Source: Streptomyces tsukubensis (GTDB lineage Bacteria; Actinomycetota; Actinomycetes; Streptomycetales; Streptomycetaceae). From it: DNA of 64,000 nt. The notes beneath the pieces were generated by a model that saw nothing but the letters and a program-made list of their open reading frames with translations, did not search any database and was not told the origin of the DNA. This document shows, piece by piece, positions 43,118 to 51,789 of the stretch. The stretch spans positions 7,006,001 to 7,070,000 of the forward strand of contig NZ_CP045178.1 of NCBI RefSeq assembly GCF_009296025.1. The letters run 5' to 3'. The position numbers were made by a program, and so were the translations under genes. The first letter of the stretch is position 1. Each line of letters opens with the position of its first letter.

Positions 43118-44395
43118 ATGCAGACTCGGCCGGAGCCGCTGGCGTACCCCTTCGAGCCGGGCACCGGGCTCGAACTGAACCCCTTGTACGCGGAGTTGCG
43201 TGAGCGCCCGCTGGCCCGCGTGCGAATGTCCTACGGAGACGACGCCTGGCTGGCCACCCGCTACGCCGACGTGAAGACGGTGCTGTCGGACGCCCGCTTC
43301 AGCCTGGCGGAAGCCGTGGGACAGAACCAGCCGCGGACGCAGGCCACGGCCTGGGACCAGGTCGGACTGACGTCCCTGGAGCCGCCCGAGCACACGAGGT
43401 TGCGCGGCCTGCTGGCCAAGGAGTTCAGCGCGCGCCGGGTCGAACGGCTCCGCGTCCACGCACACGAGGTCGCCGACGAACTGCTCGACCGCGTGGTGGA
43501 GTCGGGGCCCTCGGCCGATCTGGTGGAGCAGTTCGCCATCCCGCTGCCCACGACACTCAACTGCGAGCTGCTCGGAGTGCCCCGCGAGCACAGCCGTATC
43601 TGGGCCTGGGTCGAGGCCAACCTGTTCGGTGCGGAGCCGGACCAGTCAGGAGAGGGAGCAGCCGAGTTCTACTCCCACATGGCGGAGCTGGTGGAGCTGC
43701 GGCGCCGGAAGCCGGGCGAGGACCTGCTCAGTTCCCTGCTGCGTGCCTGCGACAGGGACGGCCTGATCACCGAGGACGAACTGCTGGCCCTGGTGGGTGA
43801 CCTTCTCGTCGCGGGCTTCGTGACGGTCGCAGGACAGATCGCGACCTCCGTCTATCATCTGCTGACCCGCCCCGAGGAAGTGTCGAGGCTCCGTGAGCGA
43901 CCCGAGCTGATTCCCAGGGCCGCGGAGGAGCTGTTGCGGTACGTGCAGCTCATCGACTTCACCGCACCCCGCTACGCCACCGAGGACGTCGAGCTGGGCG
44001 GGGTCCTCGTCCGCGCGGGTGAACCCGTACTCGCGGCTCTCGCGGCTGCCAACAGGGACCCTGCCGTCTTTGCCGACGCCGACGATCTGGTCCTCGACCG
44101 GTCGGGGGCCGCACACCTCGGGTTCGGGCACGGTGCGCACTTCTGCGTCGGGGCCCAACTGGCCAGGCTGGAACTCCAGGTGGCCCTGGAGACGGTGTTG
44201 CGACGCCTGCCGGGGTTGCGGCTGGCCGTACCCGAGGACGGGCCGCGCTGGAAGACAGGGGGCATCGTCAACGGCCTCCATGGCCTGCCCGTCACCTTCG
44301 ACACCGCGTCGGGCGCACAGCCGCAGACCACGCCCGCCGCCCTCGCGCGGCTCTCAGTCCAACGCACACAGACAAGGCACACGCATGAAGCTTGA
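43118..44395 (+). CDS. Cytochrome P450
   Basis: A 425-residue soluble bacterial P450 (CYP107-like in general pattern). Heme motif FGHGAHFCVGAQLAR with ligand Cys343; K-helix ExxR in EELLR; PPEHTRLRGLL in the C-helix. The I-helix, normally (A/G)Gx(D/E)T, reads AGFVT (232-236): the Thr is kept but the acid is Val235, so proton delivery to oxygen may differ from ordinary P450s. The ATG at 43118 is chosen because family similarity begins there; the ribosome site is weak. The stop is 11 bases inside the next gene, so the downstream reductase is coupled. The substrate is unknown. Confidence 0.93.
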   Translation: MQTRPEPLAYPFEPGTGLELNPLYAELRERPLARVRMSYGDDAWLATRYADVKTVLSDARFSLAEAVGQNQPRTQATAWDQVGLTSLEPPEHTRLRGLLAKEFSARRVERLRVHAHEVADELLDRVVESGPSADLVEQFAIPLPTTLNCELLGVPREHSRIWAWVEANLFGAEPDQSGEGAAEFYSHMAELVELRRRKPGEDLLSSLLRACDRDGLITEDELLALVGDLLVAGFVTVAGQIATSVYHLLTRPEEVSRLRERPELIPRAAEELLRYVQLIDFTAPRYATEDVELGGVLVRAGEPVLAALAAANRDPAVFADADDLVLDRSGAAHLGFGHGAHFCVGAQLARLELQVALETVLRRLPGLRLAVPEDGPRWKTGGIVNGLHGLPVTFDTASGAQPQTTPAALARLSVQRTQTRHTHEA

Positions 44396-45440
44396 GAAAT
44401 GGGTGGTACGGGAGCATGCCGAGGGCGTGCCCGAGATCGGCAGGGTCTACGAGAAGGTGGTCGAAGAGGTCGGCATCACCCTCAGGGACGACGAGATGCT
44501 GCTCAAGACCCGGTACGTGTCGCTGGACCCCTTCCTGAACGGGCTCACGCAGGTGACGCCCCTCGGCCAGCACGCGCCCGGCCTGTCCATCATGGAAGTG
44601 CTCGACGCCGGGCCGGACGCGCCCTTCAGGTCCGGCGATCTGGTGGAGGGGTTCGGCGGCTGGCGCACCCACGCCGTCACTGACGGCAAGGCCTACGTAT
44701 GGGACACGGGGCAGTTCCACTTCGACGTCCCGCCCTTCCGCAGGCTGTCCCCCGAGCTCTACGACGACGCCCTGCCGATCACGACGGCACTGGGCGTCAT
44801 GGGCGTGGCCGGGCTGACCGCCTGGGGGACCATGACGAAGTTCTTCACGGTCGAGCCCGGCGACACGGTCGTGGTCAGTGGTGCGACAGGCCCCATCGGA
44901 TCCCTGGTCGGCCAGCTGGCCAAGCGTGCGGGTGCCCGCGTGATCGGCACGACGAGCACCCCGGAGAAGGCCGCGTATCTCACCGAACTCGGCTTCGACG
45001 AGGTCCTCCTCTACCGGCAGGGCGACGAGGCCGACGGGGTGCACGCGGTACTCAGCGAGGCCGCGCCCGACGGTATCGACAAGTACTTCGACAACATGGG
45101 CGGCGCCTTCACCGACGCGGTCTTCACCATGTTGAACCGGTACAGCCAGGTGGCGGTGTCGTGGCAGTGGGACACCACGGTCGGGGGAGACTCGGTGGGC
45201 CCGCGCCTGCTGACACACATCATGCGCCCGCGCACCACCATCCGTGGCATCTACGCCCAGGACTGGCGCACCGAGGAGGACTTGGCCGCCCTCCACGACG
45301 AACTGGGCGGGATGATCCGGCGCGGCGAGATCAGGTACAACCAGACAGTCCATCAGGGTTTCGACAGCATCCCCGAGGCGTACCAGGGCCTGTACGTGAA
45401 CAGGGCGGCGAGCCGGGGGAAGTTGATTGTCGAGGTGTGA
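44385..45440 (+). CDS. NADP-dependent medium-chain oxidoreductase (leukotriene B4 12-hydroxydehydrogenase-like)
   Basis: A 351-residue zinc-independent MDR enzyme of the alkenal/prostaglandin reductase group. The N-terminal GroES-like part has SLDPFLNG. The Rossmann motif is VVVSGATGPIGSLVGQLAK. The family tail YVNRAASRGKLIVEV ends the protein, and the DKYFDNMGG block is typical. It probably reduces an alpha,beta-unsaturated carbonyl using NADPH. The start overlaps the P450 by 11 bases, so the two act in one operon, perhaps on the same substrate. It converges on the methyltransferase gene with a three-base gap. Confidence 0.92.
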   Translation: MKLEKWVVREHAEGVPEIGRVYEKVVEEVGITLRDDEMLLKTRYVSLDPFLNGLTQVTPLGQHAPGLSIMEVLDAGPDAPFRSGDLVEGFGGWRTHAVTDGKAYVWDTGQFHFDVPPFRRLSPELYDDALPITTALGVMGVAGLTAWGTMTKFFTVEPGDTVVVSGATGPIGSLVGQLAKRAGARVIGTTSTPEKAAYLTELGFDEVLLYRQGDEADGVHAVLSEAAPDGIDKYFDNMGGAFTDAVFTMLNRYSQVAVSWQWDTTVGGDSVGPRLLTHIMRPRTTIRGIYAQDWRTEEDLAALHDELGGMIRRGEIRYNQTVHQGFDSIPEAYQGLYVNRAASRGKLIVEV

Positions 45441-45443
45441 ACC

Positions 45444-46499
45444 TCACTCGGCTTCCTCGGTGGCCGGCACGCACTCGAAGACGTGGTGTCCGCCGGCCAG
45501 CCGCTCGACGTGGACGGGGACCAGACCTGCCCGCTGAAGGAGCCGGCGTACGTCACTCTCGCCCAGCCCTCCCGCGTCCTTTCCGCACATCACCATCTGG
45601 AAGAGCACATGGGCGGCGTCGGGCTCCCGGTCCAGCAGGGGCTCAAGCACAAGCAGCCGGGGAGGGGCGAGGCCGGGCTCACGCGCTTCGATGGTGCGGC
45701 GCATCGCCCTGCCGATGGCGGTGAGGACACGGACGCACATCTCCGGCGACCAGTCGTGCAGGACGTTCTTCAGCAGGTACCTGTCGCCGCCCGCCGGCAC
45801 CTCCTCGAAGATGTCCGCTGGATGGAAGGTGACCCGCCCGACGGCCCGGTGGCCGGGGCCGGCGCGCAGTGACTCTTCGGCCCGTGCGCACACGCTCGTA
45901 CGGTCGACGCACACTCCCGTCAGGTGCGGATGCCGGGCAAGGATCCCGGCCAGCACGGTGCCGTCGCCGCCACCGACATCCACCACTGTCCGCACGGCGG
46001 AGAAGTCGTGGCGCTCCGTGAGTGCCGCCACCACGGGCCTGGCCAGCTCGGACATGGCTCCGTCGAAGATCCGTCCGGCCTCCGGCTCGGTCTCCAGGTA
46101 TTCGTAGAGCGGTACGCCGAACACGTGCCGGAATCCGGACTCGCCGGTCCTGACCGTGTGCGGCAGCGCGCCGAAGGCGTCGTCGTACATCTCGCCCATC
46201 AGGATGCAGAAGTTGCGCAGGGAGCGGGGGTGGTCGGCGCGCAACGCCGTGAACGCCTCGGTCATCGCGAAGGCGCCGTCCTCGTCACTCTCCACGACGC
46301 CGCCCATGGCCAGCACCTGCATGAGCCGCAGCATGACATCCGGATCCGAGCCGGTGCGCTCCGCGAGGGTGCGGTGGGGGAGCGGGCCGCCGTCCATGAT
46401 GTCGGCGATGCCGAGTCCTGCGGCCGTCGCGAGGGCTCTCGAAAGGCAGCCGCCCGCCGCGATCCACGCGATCTGCATCTGGTTCGGTAGCGCTTCCAT
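45444..46499 (-). CDS. SAM-dependent O-methyltransferase (plant COMT-like class)
   Basis: A 351-residue methyltransferase with an N-terminal winged-helix dimerisation domain (about 10-95) and a Rossmann SAM-binding domain. Motif I is VVDVGGGDGTVLAG. The catalytic His is in LKNVLHDWS. C-terminal elements GGLGESDVRRLLQRAGL are typical of secondary-metabolite O-methyltransferases. All motifs are intact. It probably methylates a hydroxyl on a small aromatic or polyketide-like compound. The gene follows a TetR gene on the same strand after a 150-base gap. Confidence 0.92.
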   Translation of the reverse strand: MEALPNQMQIAWIAAGGCLSRALATAAGLGIADIMDGGPLPHRTLAERTGSDPDVMLRLMQVLAMGGVVESDEDGAFAMTEAFTALRADHPRSLRNFCILMGEMYDDAFGALPHTVRTGESGFRHVFGVPLYEYLETEPEAGRIFDGAMSELARPVVAALTERHDFSAVRTVVDVGGGDGTVLAGILARHPHLTGVCVDRTSVCARAEESLRAGPGHRAVGRVTFHPADIFEEVPAGGDRYLLKNVLHDWSPEMCVRVLTAIGRAMRRTIEAREPGLAPPRLLVLEPLLDREPDAAHVLFQMVMCGKDAGGLGESDVRRLLQRAGLVPVHVERLAGGHHVFECVPATEEAE

Positions 46500-46649
46500 G
46501 TGACGCCATCACCCTTCGTGGGAACCCGACTTGACCGGTGGCCCGTCCTGATCCACCCCTGCGGCCATCGGGGTGAACTGCCCAACGAGTCCGCGCCACA
46601 AGGGAAACGGCACCGCGTGTACTCCCACAGGTGGACAGCCCGGTCGCGC

Positions 46650-47339
46650 TCAGGGGCGGTGGTCGGGGGTGCGCAACCCGGTCAGTAGAACGTCGAGCAG
46701 GTGCTCGGCCCGCCGGGGAGGGGGGTGGCCCGTGCGGGTGAGCAATTGGTAGAGCACGGAGCCGATGAGGGCGTCGGCGACCGCTTCGAGGTCGGCGTCG
46801 GCCCGGAACTCACCGCTGGTCACTCCGGAGCGCAGACAGTCCACGATGATCTCGTACTGCGCGCGGGTGTGGTGCTCGTAGAGGTTCCTGGCGTCGTGCG
46901 GACTCTCGGCCGCCGCGGCGATCAGGGCGAGGATCATGGCCGCGTGGTGCGGATCGCCGACGGACGTGGCGTAGGCCCGGAACCAGACGGTCATTTGGTG
47001 GCTGGTGCTGGTGCTGGTGCTGGTGCTGGTGCTGGTGCTGGTGCTGGTGCTGGTGCCGGTGCTGGTGCCGGTGTCGGTGGCGTGTTGCTGTCGTCCTCCT
47101 GCCGGGGCGATCTCCGGCGCCGCAGCGAGGAAGCTGTGCAGGACGGCGTCGGCGACGAGAGTGGCCTTGGAGGACCAGCGGCGGTAGACCGTGGGCTTAC
47201 CGACCCCGGCCGCGGCCGCGACCTTCTCCATCGTCAGCCCGGCGTAGCCGTCGCGCAGGAGGACCTCCCGTACCGCTTCGAGGATGGCCTCATGCCTCGC
47301 TGAGTCCCGGGGTCTTCCCGGCCGCCGCACCTCGTCCAT
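46650..47339 (-). CDS. TetR-family regulator with a Thr-Ser repeat tract
   Basis: A 229-residue repressor. The N-terminal helix-turn-helix is clear (RHEAILEAVREVLLRDGY, then MEKVAAAAGVGKPTVYRRW). A TetR C-terminal domain with ligand helices follows. Between them lies a run of alternating Thr and Ser encoded by a (GCTGGT)n repeat on the plus strand, unusual inside a TetR protein. The ATG at 47339 is preferred; a GTG at 47366 is in frame. The gene is divergent from an SDR gene, with palindromes in the gap, so it most likely represses the SDR and itself. Confidence 0.9.
   Translation of the reverse strand: MDEVRRPGRPRDSARHEAILEAVREVLLRDGYAGLTMEKVAAAAGVGKPTVYRRWSSKATLVADAVLHSFLAAAPEIAPAGGRQQHATDTGTSTGTSTSTSTSTSTSTSTSTSHQMTVWFRAYATSVGDPHHAAMILALIAAAAESPHDARNLYEHHTRAQYEIIVDCLRSGVTSGEFRADADLEAVADALIGSVLYQLLTRTGHPPPRRAEHLLDVLLTGLRTPDHRP
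47001..47078. repeat. Hexanucleotide microsatellite inside the TetR gene
   Basis: GCTGGT occurs nine times without error (47001-47054), followed by four imperfect copies to 47078. Because the unit is six bases, changes in copy number add or remove Thr-Ser pairs and never shift the frame. Confidence 0.9.
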
Positions 47340-47367
47340 GGCAGCCCATCCTAGGGGTAGACTCACA

Positions 47368-47389
47368 TTACGAAACGCACCGTAACGTT
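47368..47389. promoter_or_regulatory. Candidate TetR operator
   Basis: Two interleaved inverted repeats lie in the 64-base gap between the divergent TetR and SDR genes: TTACG-N8-CGTAA (47368-47385) and AACG-N8-CGTT (47374-47389). The arrangement ACG/CGT with an N8 spacer fits TetR-type sites. Confidence 0.5.
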
Positions 47390-47403
47390 AATGAGGAGTG
47401 TTC

Positions 47404-48234
47404 ATGGGCGCGAACGTGGCTGTCGTCATCGGAGTGGGCGGGATGGGGCAGGCCATCGCCCGTCGCCAGGGCCCCGGAAACAAGGTGCTGCTCGCCGACT
47501 TCGACGAGGAGACGCTCTCCACCGTCGCCGAGGTACTGCGGGGGCAGGGCCACGACGTCGTCACGCGGGCCGTCGACGTGGCCTCACCGTCCTCGGTCGC
47601 CGCCCTGGCAGACACGGCGGCCGGTCTCGGCCCCGTCACGCAGGTCGTGCACACCGCGGGCCTCTCCCCCGTGCAGGCCACGGCCGCCGACGTCCTGAAG
47701 GTGGATCTGCTGGGCACGGCGTTGGTCATCGAGGAGTTCGGGCGGGTCATAGCCCCGGGTGGGGCGGGGCTGGTGATCGCCAGCATGGCCGGTCACATGC
47801 TGCCGAACCCTCTGACCGCGGACGAGGAGGCGGCCCTCGCGCACACGCCCGCCGATGGTCTGCTCGATCTGCCCTGCACGGATCCGGAACTCCTGGGGAA
47901 GGGCGCCTACGGCCTTGCGAAGTACGGCAACCGGCTGCGGGTGCAGGCCGCCAGTCTCCTCTGGGGTGCGCGGGGTGCGCGGATCAATTGCGTCAGCCCC
48001 GGTGTGATCGCGACCCCCATGGGGCTGCGGGAACTGGACGGGGAGAATGGCGGGCAGATGCGGGCGATGATCTCCGCGTCGGGAACGGGCCGACTCGGCA
48101 CCCCTGACGACATCGCCGAGGCCGCCGCTTTCCTGCTCGGCCCCGGAGCGACCTTCATCACCGGCAACGACCTGCTTGTCGACGGCGGTACGGTGGCGGC
48201 GATCCGCGCCGGGCGTATGGCGCGGGAGGCCTGA
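47404..48234 (+). CDS. Short-chain dehydrogenase/reductase
   Basis: A 276-residue SDR. The cofactor loop is GVGGMGQAIAR, a variant of TGxxxGxG. The second strand ends LLADFDE, which suggests NAD(H). The catalytic Tyr-Lys pair is in AYGLAKYG, and the following NCVSPGVIATPMG and TGNDLLVDGG are family standards. GAGGAG lies five bases before the ATG at 47404, which beats the GTG at 47398. It is divergent from, and probably repressed by, the adjacent TetR. A partial copy of its 3' half lies 160 bases downstream. Confidence 0.92.
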   Translation: MGANVAVVIGVGGMGQAIARRQGPGNKVLLADFDEETLSTVAEVLRGQGHDVVTRAVDVASPSSVAALADTAAGLGPVTQVVHTAGLSPVQATAADVLKVDLLGTALVIEEFGRVIAPGGAGLVIASMAGHMLPNPLTADEEAALAHTPADGLLDLPCTDPELLGKGAYGLAKYGNRLRVQAASLLWGARGARINCVSPGVIATPMGLRELDGENGGQMRAMISASGTGRLGTPDDIAEAAAFLLGPGATFITGNDLLVDGGTVAAIRAGRMAREA

Positions 48235-48392
48235 CCCGGCCCTGACTGTCGGCCGACTGGCCCCACAGGGAGGGTCATGGAGCCCCGACTGGTCGTCAGC
48301 AGGGGGCCCTTTGGGCCCTGGATCGGTCAGCCTCGCGTCTTGACGGACCCAGGAAGGGGTGGAGGCGGCTCAAAGCGGGATCGTAGCCCTCG
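48235..48392 (+). other. Intergenic stretch with a small hairpin
   Basis: No gene is seen. GGGCCC at 48304-48309 and 48313-48318 around TTT forms a short hairpin 70 bases past the SDR stop, possibly a terminator. The duplicated SDR fragment begins at about 48393. Confidence 0.4.
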
Positions 48393-48629
48393 CTGGATCT
48401 GCCCCGCACGGATCCGGAACTCCTGGGGAAGGGCGCCTACGGGCCGGCGAGTTACGGCAATCGGCTGCGGGTGGGGGCCGCCAGTGTCCTCCGGGGTGCG
48501 CGGGGTGCGCGGATCAATTGCGTCAGCCCCGGTGCGGGCGCGGCCCCCATGGGGCTGCGGGAGCTGCACGGGGAGAGTGGCGGGCAGATGCGGGCGATGA
48601 TCTCCGTACCGGGAACGGGTATTCGCTGA
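48393..48629 (+). pseudogene. Partial duplicate of the upstream SDR gene
   Basis: The bases match 47863-48085 of the SDR gene almost continuously. The frame reads LDLPRTDPELLGKGAYG and later ARINCVSPGAGAAPMG, then stops at 48627-48629. It has no start region or cofactor-binding half, and the catalytic pair YGLAK has become YGPAS, so Lys is lost. Copy divergence is moderate. It is a dead remnant of a tandem duplication. Confidence 0.85.
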
Positions 48630-48630
48630 C

Positions 48631-48672
48631 GGCCCCTGTCGCCTGCTATCCCGGTGGGAGGCGACAGGGGCC
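48631..48672. terminator. Strong hairpin between the SDR remnant and the monooxygenase
   Basis: GGCCCCTGTCGCCT at 48631-48644 pairs perfectly with AGGCGACAGGGGCC at 48659-48672 (14 bp, 14-base loop). It sits between convergent genes and probably terminates in both directions. Confidence 0.8.
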
Positions 48673-48748
48673 CTGTGCGTGAGCGTGTGACGGGGTCATG
48701 TCGACCCTTCGGCCTGCGCCTTCTCACGCATGTGTGCTGGTGTCCGAG

Positions 48749-50548
48749 TTAGACCTCCTTCGCCCGCAGAGCCTCGCCGATCGACTCCTCGCGCCACCGC
48801 GCCAGTAGCTGGTGGAAGGCGACGGCGCCATGGGGGTAGGCGGTCGGGCCGTTCGGTCGGCCGAGTCCCTCGCGGTTGTAGTAACCGGGGGTGCACTCCG
48901 CGTGGAACCATTCGTGGTCCGGGGCGTCCTTGGCCATCACGGCGAGCCAGGCGTCCTCGGCCTCGGGGGAAGGTTCGATGACGGCGTGTTCGGCTTGGGC
49001 CGCCGCGACGAGGGCGGCGGCGTGGACGGCCTGCTCATCGAGTATGTGCGTGTAGTTGACGCTGCTGGCGTTGTGCAGCGATCCCATCCGTATCAGGTTC
49101 GGGAAGCCGTTGCTGGTGAAGCCGTGCAGCGTCCGGGGGCCACGCTGCGCCCACGCGTGCAGCAGTTGGGTGCCGCCCCTGCCGTGGACGGGGAGCTTGC
49201 CCGACTGGACGCCGGAGACCCCGACGGAGAATCCCGTGGCGAAGATCAGGCAGTCGAGTGCGTACGTGGTGCCCCCGACGACGACGCCGTCCTCGGTGAT
49301 CCGCTCGATGCCGTGGGTGTCCGCCGTGTCGACCAGGGAGACGTTGTCACGGTTGAAAGCCGCGTAGTACTTGTCCGAGAAGGTGGGGCGCTTGCAGGCG
49401 TACCGGTACCAGGGCTTGAGCTTCTCCGCCGTGTCCGGGTCGGTGACGTCCAGCTCGACGCGGGTGCGCAGTTCGTTCATCTTCGCCGCGTCGGCCACCT
49501 CGTAGGCGGATTCGAAGGACGGCCCCCCGTCCTCGCGGCGGAAGCTCGGCAGGAGCTTCTCCAGGAGGGCGGCCGAGGAGGTCCACCTGTCCGCCACCAG
49601 GTCCTCGTCGGCCGTCTCGCCGGAGACGATGCGCAGGAAGTTCTCGCGCCGCTCGCGGGCCCAGCCGTCATGGTCGGCGCGCACATCCTCAGCGGTGGTG
49701 CGGCGGTTGCCGCGTACGTCCACGCTGGAGGGGGTGCGCTGGAAGACATAGAGGTGCGACGCGTCCTCGGCCAGCATCGGAATGACCTGGACGCCGGTGG
49801 CGCCGGTGCCGACGATGCCCACCCGCTTGCCCGCGAGGCCGGTCAGGCCGCCGTCCGGGGTGCCGCCCGTGTAGGCGTAGTCCCAGCGAGAGGTGTGGAA
49901 GGTGTGGCCCTGGAAGGTCTCGATGCCGGGGATTCCGGGCAACTTGGGCTCGGTCAGGGTGCCGGTGGCGGTGACCACGTACGTGGCGCTGAACGCGTCG
50001 CCCCGGTCGGTGGCCACGATCCATTTCTCAGTGTCCGCGTCCCAGGTGAGCGAGGTGACAGAGGTGGAGAACAGGGCGTCGGGGTAGAGGTCGTACATCT
50101 CCGCGATGCGCATGGCGTGGCGGCGGATCTCCTCGCCGGGAGAGTACTTCCACTCCGGTACGTAACCGGTCTCGTCGAGCATCGGCAGGTAGACGTGCGA
50201 TTCGACGTCGCAGTGGATACCGGGGTAACGGTTCCAGTACCAGGTTCCCCCGAAGTCACTGCCCTCGTCGACGATCCGGACGCGTTCCACACCCTGCTGC
50301 CGCATACGGGCCCCGGTGAGAATTCCACCGAACCCGCCACCGACCACGGCGACGTCGACGGTGTCGTGCAGCGGGTCGCGCTCGGCCGTTTCCTTCGCGT
50401 AGGGGTCAGCGGCGTAGTAGCCGAACTCGGCCTCGGTGGGGCGGTACTGGCCGGCGCCGTCGGGCCGTACGCGCCGTTCGCGTTCGAGGGCGTAGCGCTG
50501 CCTCAGCTCGGCGAGTTCACCGGAGTCCGGCAGTTGAGTGGTCGTCAT
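48749..50548 (-). CDS. Baeyer-Villiger-type flavin monooxygenase
   Basis: A 599-residue FAD/NADPH enzyme predicted to insert oxygen into ketones (cyclohexanone or phenylacetone monooxygenase type). Two Rossmann motifs are present: VVGGGFGGILTG near 69-80 and VGIVGTGATGVQ near 245-256. The Baeyer-Villiger fingerprint FQGHTFHTSRWDY lies at 212-224 (consensus FxGxxxHxxxW). The ATG at 50548 has GGAG nine bases upstream. A longer in-frame reading to 50728 would cover the divergent promoter and is rejected. It is divergent from a lipoprotein gene. The substrate is unknown. Confidence 0.92.
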   Translation of the reverse strand: MTTTQLPDSGELAELRQRYALERERRVRPDGAGQYRPTEAEFGYYAADPYAKETAERDPLHDTVDVAVVGGGFGGILTGARMRQQGVERVRIVDEGSDFGGTWYWNRYPGIHCDVESHVYLPMLDETGYVPEWKYSPGEEIRRHAMRIAEMYDLYPDALFSTSVTSLTWDADTEKWIVATDRGDAFSATYVVTATGTLTEPKLPGIPGIETFQGHTFHTSRWDYAYTGGTPDGGLTGLAGKRVGIVGTGATGVQVIPMLAEDASHLYVFQRTPSSVDVRGNRRTTAEDVRADHDGWARERRENFLRIVSGETADEDLVADRWTSSAALLEKLLPSFRREDGGPSFESAYEVADAAKMNELRTRVELDVTDPDTAEKLKPWYRYACKRPTFSDKYYAAFNRDNVSLVDTADTHGIERITEDGVVVGGTTYALDCLIFATGFSVGVSGVQSGKLPVHGRGGTQLLHAWAQRGPRTLHGFTSNGFPNLIRMGSLHNASSVNYTHILDEQAVHAAALVAAAQAEHAVIEPSPEAEDAWLAVMAKDAPDHEWFHAECTPGYYNREGLGRPNGPTAYPHGAVAFHQLLARWREESIGEALRAKEV

Positions 50549-50706
50549 GTGCGGGGCGCTCCAATCGGCCGGCCGCCTCGGATTGAGCAGCCTTCCGCTA
50601 CGGTAGCAAGCACCGGACAGTGTTGTCCGGTTGTGGGGTGGGTGAACCAGGACACCCGTGCGGGGTCCTCCCCGTGCCTCCGCACCACCACAGAGGCCCA
50701 CCAAAG

Positions 50707-50744
50707 TCACCCACCGCAGATCACCCACCGCAGATCACCCACCA
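50707..50744. repeat. 14-bp tandem repeat upstream of the lipoprotein gene
   Basis: TCACCCACCGCAGA occurs at 50707-50720 and 50721-50734, with a third partial copy to 50744. It lies in the gap between the divergent monooxygenase and lipoprotein genes, so it may affect either promoter. Confidence 0.75.
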
Positions 50745-50766
50745 CTGACAGGAAGTGCGGCCCCTC

Positions 50767-51789
50767 ATGCGACGTTTCCCGGTCCGATCCCTCGCCGTGC
50801 TCGCTGCCGTCGGCACGTTGGCACTCACCGGATGCGGTACGGAGGCAGCCGGCCGCGTCGGCGGTGTCGCGGCCACCGCCGACGCGGAGAGGACGATCCG
50901 CGCACAGAAGGTCATGCGGCTGACCGAGGTGCACGAGGAGACCGGGATGACTCTGCTCGAAGGTCCCACCTTCGACAAGAACGGCGACCTGCTCGTCGTC
51001 GACGTCACCGCACCCGAGGGAAGCCCGAAGGTGATCCGCGTCGACGTGCGGAAGAAGGTGTCGCGGGGGATCCGTACGGACGGCCGGGGCGCGTACACCT
51101 CGGCGCAGTTCAGCCCGTACGACGGACGGATCTACCTGACCGACTACGCGCACGGTGAGGTCGTCAGTCTGGCCCCGGACGGCAGCGATCCGCGCACCTT
51201 CTTCGCCGGTGAGGTCGACGGAGCGCTGATGAACCCCGACGACATCGCCTTCGACAAGGAGGGCAACCTGTACCTCAGTGACGCACGCAGTCTGTCCGTG
51301 GGCGACGCGCACGGCCGGGTGGTGCGGATCGACCGCGACGGCGAGAAGGCCACCGTCCTCGCCGAAGGGCTGGCCTCGACCAACGGGATCTCGTTCGACA
51401 AGGACTACCGGGGGCTGTGGATCAGCGAACTCACACAGAACCGGATCTCCTACCTCGGCCTCGACGGGAAGGGAGAGGTGGCCTCCCAGCACACCGCCGT
51501 CCGCGTCGACGGCGGGATCGCCCAGACCGACTCGATCGCCGTGGACGCGGACGGCAACCTCTACCAGGCGCTGCACGGCCGGGCGGCGATGGTCGTGTAC
51601 GACCAGCACGGCGAGCGGCTGGCCACGGTCGAACTCCCCGCATCCGCAAAGGGGCTCGAATCGGCGACGAATGTGGCGATCACACCCGGCGGCACCAAGG
51701 CCTACATGACCGTCAGCGGGCCCGCGGGCGGATACCTGTACACCTTCGACGCGCTGGCGAAGGGCACCCGTCAGTCGAACGGCGGGTGA
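50767..51789 (+). CDS. SMP-30/NHL-type beta-propeller lipoprotein
   Basis: A 340-residue secreted lipoprotein. The signal ends with lipobox LTGC (Cys23). The rest consists of repeated beta-blades, each with a DG/NGDL(L/Y) turn (FDKNGDLLVVD, FDKEGNLYLSD, VDADGNLYQAL, ITPGGTKAYMT). This matches the gluconolactonase/SMP-30-like six-bladed propeller. NPDDIAFDKEG and STNGISFD contain candidate metal ligands of that family, so lactonase or sugar-binding activity is possible. GGA lies 12 bases before the ATG at 50767; a GTG at 50755 sits too close to it. It is divergent from the monooxygenase; a lactonase beside a Baeyer-Villiger enzyme would make biochemical sense. Confidence 0.85.
   Translation: MRRFPVRSLAVLAAVGTLALTGCGTEAAGRVGGVAATADAERTIRAQKVMRLTEVHEETGMTLLEGPTFDKNGDLLVVDVTAPEGSPKVIRVDVRKKVSRGIRTDGRGAYTSAQFSPYDGRIYLTDYAHGEVVSLAPDGSDPRTFFAGEVDGALMNPDDIAFDKEGNLYLSDARSLSVGDAHGRVVRIDRDGEKATVLAEGLASTNGISFDKDYRGLWISELTQNRISYLGLDGKGEVASQHTAVRVDGGIAQTDSIAVDADGNLYQALHGRAAMVVYDQHGERLATVELPASAKGLESATNVAITPGGTKAYMTVSGPAGGYLYTFDALAKGTRQSNGG

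Noticed and set aside
47001..47078. CRISPR-like array
   Set aside because: The repeats are hexamers without spacers and lie inside a coding sequence.
48359..48682. A 107-codon plus-strand frame over the SDR remnant
   Set aside because: It is out of frame with the SDR similarity; the homologous frame is the one at 48393-48629.
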